Shown one piece after another: positions 6,096 through 8,293 of a stretch of DNA of 8,293 bases. The stretch is taken from assembly GCA_031271375.1 (NCBI GenBank), contig JAISVU010000098.1, forward strand, positions 1 to 8,293, in the 5' to 3' direction. This stretch comes from Clostridiales bacterium (GTDB lineage Bacteria > Bacillota > Clostridia > Lachnospirales > WRAX01). A program made the translations under genes and the position numbers. Within the stretch, counting starts at the first letter, position 1. Every line of letters starts with the position of its first letter. The notes beneath the pieces are model-generated. The model was not told where the DNA came from and made no database searches. It was given only the letters and a program-made list of their open reading frames with translations.

Positions 6096-7206
6096 GGGAT
6101 TCACCTTCTTTGAGAGCAGTGCTGTTTATGTCCTTGAAGCTGATGGCACGGCGGACACGCTCCTGATGCTCCCTGTAACGCTTCTCTTTCTCGTCCAGGA
6201 GCCTTGATGTTCCGGCCAGAGCCATGCCCATGCACTTGGGCAGCTTTGGCCTTGCCCCCGTGTGTTCGCCTATGTCCAGTTCCGTGACCTGCACGGAAGC
6301 GCGGGTCACGGGGTGTTCGACGGTGAGGACGGACGTGTCGGCGGGACCGTAGAGGATATTGACCGTCTGCCCGGCGAAAGTAATGCCGACCTCATACAGC
6401 TTCCTGCCAAAGCTGATGCAGCCGCACTTGTCTGCCTTCCGGGTTTCAAAACGCATGAAAGCCAAAGCAACGGCATCGGCTGACAGGAACCTTAGCGGAG
6501 CCTTTGAGTTTTTATACGCAATCTCAGGCGTCTCCCCATCCTTTAATCCGCCGTGGGTACGGGTGTGGTAACGTTCCCCGAGCCATATGTTTCGGAACTG
6601 TTTACCGTTGTCGAAGTAGACGCGCTTGGGGATTCCTTCCTTTAGGATGGCTTTTCGGAAACAATCCTCAACAACGCTCTGGTCCAGGCTATCATAGAAC
6701 TCGCCGTGAACCACATACCGGGTGGCGTCGTCCAGAAAGCTGACAAGGTAAACCTGGCGCTTGCCGTTTTTAATGTTGATATACGGCCCGAATTTGATGC
6801 CGGAATGCCACATGTCGTTTATGTCCTGACGGGCGAAACGCCTTGCGGCGAGGCCGCCGCTTTGGTACATCTTCATTTGCCTGGCCGAAAAGCCGCGCCG
6901 CGTCAAGTGATCCTGAAGCGTTGTCCGTTTAAGGAAACCGGGCTCCGCCCTGCCTTCCAGCTCAAGGATTTCAATACCGTTCTGATTGCTTCTGGACATG
7001 GGTTTTAAACCCTCAAATCCTCTGCCCTTGTACTCTGTGAGCCAGCGCCTGAGTGTCCGCCTGGATATGCCGTTTGACGCGCATGCCTCTTTCTTCAGTT
7101 CCGCGATTTTCGCGGCATCCTCGCCCGTTTCCAGCGCCACCAGTACCGGCGAGATGATTTTGTGCCGGGAAACCGCGATTTCTTCCGGTTTTCGGTTGTC
7201 TGTCAT
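6088..7206 (-). pseudogene. Mu/TniA-type DDE transposase, catalytic residues lost
   Basis: The protein (372 residues) has an N-terminal helix-turn-helix (about 44-67, ISRRTLRRWLTEYKGRGFEG), an rve integrase core and a Mu-type C-terminal domain (about 240-312, GCISFGRKLYEVG). The second catalytic Asp is present in VYFDNGKQF (D199). The first should stand in the motif WxSD, but the sequence is WHSG, with G136 encoded by GGC where GAC is expected. After NGKQFRN (200-206) the protein jumps to WLGERYHTRTHGGL, so the segment with the catalytic Glu (SPESKGKVEKFN type) is missing. A second probable in-frame gap lies near residue 76. Relatives are about 480-540 residues long by memory. The start has GGAGGG (7219-7214) seven bases upstream. 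It is not a working recombinase, though the DNA-binding part may be intact, which leaves open a role as repressor of related elements. It overlaps the ATPase gene by 8 bases. Confidence 0.85.
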
Positions 7207-7244
7207 ACCGTAACCCTCCGTTTCAGGATTTTCTTACGGTATGA
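7203..7244 (-). promoter_or_regulatory. 11-bp perfect inverted repeat enclosing transposase ribosome site and start
   Basis: TCATACCGTAA (7203-7213) and TTACGGTATGA (7234-7244) are exact inverted copies 20 bases apart. On the - strand the loop holds GGAGGG, and the transposase ATG (7206-7204) lies inside the second arm. In RNA this would fold the ribosome site into a loop and the start codon into a stem; in DNA it could be a dimeric operator. Either way it is placed to limit transposase synthesis, a common feature of transposons. It lies in the 64-bp gap after the DUF6431 gene. Confidence 0.65.
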
Positions 7245-7270
7245 TGGTACCACAGCCCTTAGCCGGACAA

Positions 7271-7669
7271 TTACTCCGAACGGGTTGATTTCCAAAGGTG
7301 CGCGTTTGCCACCGCACGGACAATTTCCTTCGGCGTTGGAGACGCGCTAAAGTCCGTTCCGTGCTTAGCGTTCAATGAATCCATTACGCCTTTAAAGTAC
7401 GTGAGCAGGCCGGTCCACCACCCAAGTATACGGTACCGGAGGTTGGCGTCAAAAATAACGCTGTCCCCGCCTGTGATTATTCCCTCTATCGTCTCCGCGC
7501 AATGACGCTTATACGGGATTATTATATCAGGCAGCTCGCTGTGAATCTTTCCGCAAGACGGGCTTTTCATCCGCCGTATTGCTAGGGCTTTTTTATCTCC
7601 GTCCCCGTTGGTATATCCGCGCTCCCTGCGTCCGTACATCATCAGCACGTATGTATAAATAATGACCAT
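7271..7669 (-). pseudogene. DUF6431-type transposon protein, zinc cysteines lost
   Basis: The 132-residue product has recognisable DUF6431 features: MVIIYTY at the start, GRRERGYTNGDGDKKALAIRRMK in the first third, KIHSELPDIIIPYKRH (41-56), and the end segment IVRAVANAHLWKSTRS. Family members carry two CxxC knuckles near the N-terminus. Here the first is absent, apparently through an in-frame deletion after residue 7, and the second reads S36-P-S-C39. Zinc binding is therefore unlikely. The function of the family is unknown; its position ahead of the transposase suggests an accessory role in transposition. The start is firm: AAAGGAGG (7683-7676) stands 6 bases before the ATG, and a promoter precedes it. 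Identification rests on memory of the family, not a search. It may still be translated, so calling it a pseudogene is a judgement. Confidence 0.65.
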
Positions 7670-7698
7670 GCGCGTCCTCCTTTGAAGACTACATGGCC

Positions 7699-7727
7699 AT
7701 TATACTCGACTACTTGCGGACGGGCAA
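7699..7727 (-). promoter_or_regulatory. sigma-70-type promoter of the transposon operon
   Basis: On the - strand TTGCCC (7727-7722) and a consensus TATAAT (7704-7699) are separated by exactly 17 bases. Transcription would start near 7692, about 23 bases before the DUF6431 start codon, with the AAAGGAGG ribosome site inside the leader. Spacing, -10 and placement agree well; the -35 matches 4 of 6 consensus bases. Confidence 0.75.
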
Positions 7728-7755
7728 CTTCGTCGGCTCTCGGCCTTTTGTGCCC

Positions 7756-7770
7756 GGCGTGAACACCTCT
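7756..7770 (-). repeat. candidate terminal inverted repeat, upstream end of transposon
   Basis: On the - strand this reads AGAGGTGTTCACGCC, matching the other end at its first seven bases and at some later ones. It begins just where the methyltransferase homology ends (7774). That agreement is the main support for calling it the element boundary. Confidence 0.4.
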
Positions 7771-7773
7771 GTT

Positions 7774-7953
7774 AACCTCAAATTCATCAAACGTAATAAT
7801 TGTAAAAAATTTTTCTAATTTACACTTCATACTATCTTTTGAGTGATATGAGAAAAAACGCGGGGCATCAGATATTTCTTTTTTCACAAATTCACTTTCT
7901 GAATCTTCTCCGCCATAAATTCCAATATAAAACAAGCCTTTCTCTTTTAACAT
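7774..7953 (-). pseudogene. C-terminal fragment of a SAM-dependent methyltransferase
   Basis: Sixty codons read MLKEKGLFYIGIYGGEDSES, then EFVKKEISDAPRFFSYHSKD, then SMKCKLEKFFTIITFDEFEV. LKEKGLFYIGIYGG is the usual strand-and-turn after the helix ending in RxLK in class I methyltransferases, and FDEFEV lies close to the family C-terminus. The SAM-binding N-terminal part is missing, replaced by the end of an IS4-type element. The last dozen or so residues are cut off by the transposon; the frame runs on to 7642 only by chance. The piece is AT-rich compared with the transposon beside it. Its ATG has no good ribosome site upstream, so it is a relic rather than a gene. Confidence 0.7.
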
Positions 7954-8114
7954 TCACTGCTGTCAACTTAAGGCTACCAGGGCAAAGCGGTGAACAGTGA
8001 TAAAAAAGCAGAGAGGAAATTGTAAAAAGCACTTGACAAAAGACATGAAATAGTAACCGCCAAAATCGAAAGAACACATTAACTGTGTACCTTTTGATAA
8101 TGGAAGTGGCGGCT
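7954..8114 (+). other. left end and leader of an IS4-type element
   Basis: This stretch lies between the methyltransferase fragment and the transposase start and should hold the end of the insertion sequence. The exact terminus cannot be fixed because the other end is outside the window; CTGCTGTCAACTTAAGGC (7957-7974) is the likely tip. TCACTG (7954-7959) and CAGTGA (7995-8000) are inverted copies, and ACACA/TGTGT (8074-8088) forms a small stem. Confidence 0.4.
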
Positions 8115-8293
8115 ATGCAGAACCTAGGCGTAATACAATCAATCATAACAAGGAAGTTGATACGAGCGATGGAAAAAACAGTGGAATTAATAGAAAAATG
8201 CGAAGAATCCAACCTTCTTCGCCTTGACGGCAAAGCGTTCACCCGCGAACGCAAGTTAGGCCCGAGAAGGATATTAGACATGCTCTTGTTGAG
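8115..8293 (+). CDS. IS4-type transposase, N-terminal part only
   Basis: The frame runs open to the end of the window (59 codons plus two bases). The product reads MQNLGVIQSIITRKLIRAME and then KTVELIEKCEESNLLRLDGK, AFTRERKLGPRRILDMLLL. The motif FTRxRKLGP followed by an aliphatic helix is typical of the N-terminus of IS4-type DDE transposases; the catalytic part lies outside. The ATG at 8115 follows GGAAG (8102-8106) at 8 bases. An ATG at 8100 in the same frame lacks a ribosome site, and one at 8169 is another option. Whether the gene is intact cannot be seen. Confidence 0.7.
   Translation, partial: MQNLGVIQSIITRKLIRAMEKTVELIEKCEESNLLRLDGKAFTRERKLGPRRILDMLLL

Larger units (their letters stand above)
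5217..7770 (-). mobile_element. decayed transposon with DUF6431, DDE transposase and ExeA-like ATPase genes
   Basis: Three co-directional genes on the - strand form a transposition cassette. Similar DUF6431, transposase and ExeA-type genes are, as I recall, found together in Firmicutes. The limits are estimated: at the right the methyltransferase homology stops at 7774, at the left parA homology stops at about 5208, and the candidate ends both read inward as AGAGGTG. No target-site duplication is visible between the flanks (ATAGTG and GTTAAC), so the ends may have been trimmed or the flanks rearranged. Every gene is catalytically damaged, so the element could move only with help from an intact relative. 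Confidence 0.75.

Noticed and set aside
5208..7780. Target-site duplication flanking the transposon
   Set aside because: Bases outside the candidate ends (ATAGTG and GTTAAC) do not match, and no convincing short duplication was found nearby.
8033..8038. TTGACA as a -35 box for the IS4-type transposase
   Set aside because: No acceptable -10 hexamer stands at 16-18 bases; the nearest, TAGTAA, is only 12 bases away.
7892..8281. Open frame of 129 codons on the - strand
   Set aside because: It overlaps the IS4-type transposase start on the + strand, and the product is low in recognisable features.

Overview
The window looks like accessory DNA from a Firmicute, probably a Clostridia-type anaerobe. 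This is judged from strong GGAGG-type ribosome sites, a clostridial-type ParA, and the families of the two glycoside hydrolases; the genus cannot be told. TAG is an ordinary stop here, since both intact genes end with it.

Bases 1-4073 hold an intact carbohydrate-degradation operon on the + strand. It consists of the 3' part of a GH99/GH71-like TIM-barrel protein with a WNEW motif, followed after 39 bp by a complete 859-residue GH78 alpha-L-rhamnosidase. Neither visible sequence shows a secretion signal, so the second enzyme should act on imported oligosaccharides. Bases 4074-4549 are non-coding and rich in hairpins, including one with a T6 tract just before the next gene.

Bases 4550-5208 are a broken parA-type partition gene. 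It carries a frameshift near 4647, an in-frame amber codon at 5014, and loss of its 3' third. Its most striking feature is three short GC-rich palindromic inserts (48, 48 and 72 bp) placed in the same orientation and on codon boundaries. They share end sequences (CCGGGA...CGACCAGC), and the two 48-bp copies are 45/48 identical. Read without the inserts, the protein matches the ParA family smoothly. The arrangement resembles the protein-coding palindromic elements of Rickettsia and is the best candidate here for something undescribed.

Bases 5217-7770 are a decayed transposon on the - strand. It has a good sigma-70 promoter, a DUF6431-type gene, a Mu/TniA-type DDE transposase gene, and an ExeA/TniB-like ATPase gene overlapping it by 8 bp. 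All three frames are open, yet each protein has lost key residues. DUF6431 has lost zinc cysteines, the transposase has lost its first Asp (now Gly) and its Glu region, and the ATPase has lost the segment with Walker A and B. An 11-bp perfect inverted repeat embraces the transposase ribosome site and start codon.

Bases 7774-7953 are a leftover piece of a SAM-dependent methyltransferase caught between two mobile elements. From about 7954 an IS4-type element begins, with the first 59 codons of its transposase on the + strand before the window ends. Overall, a sugar-use operon borders a graveyard of mobile DNA.
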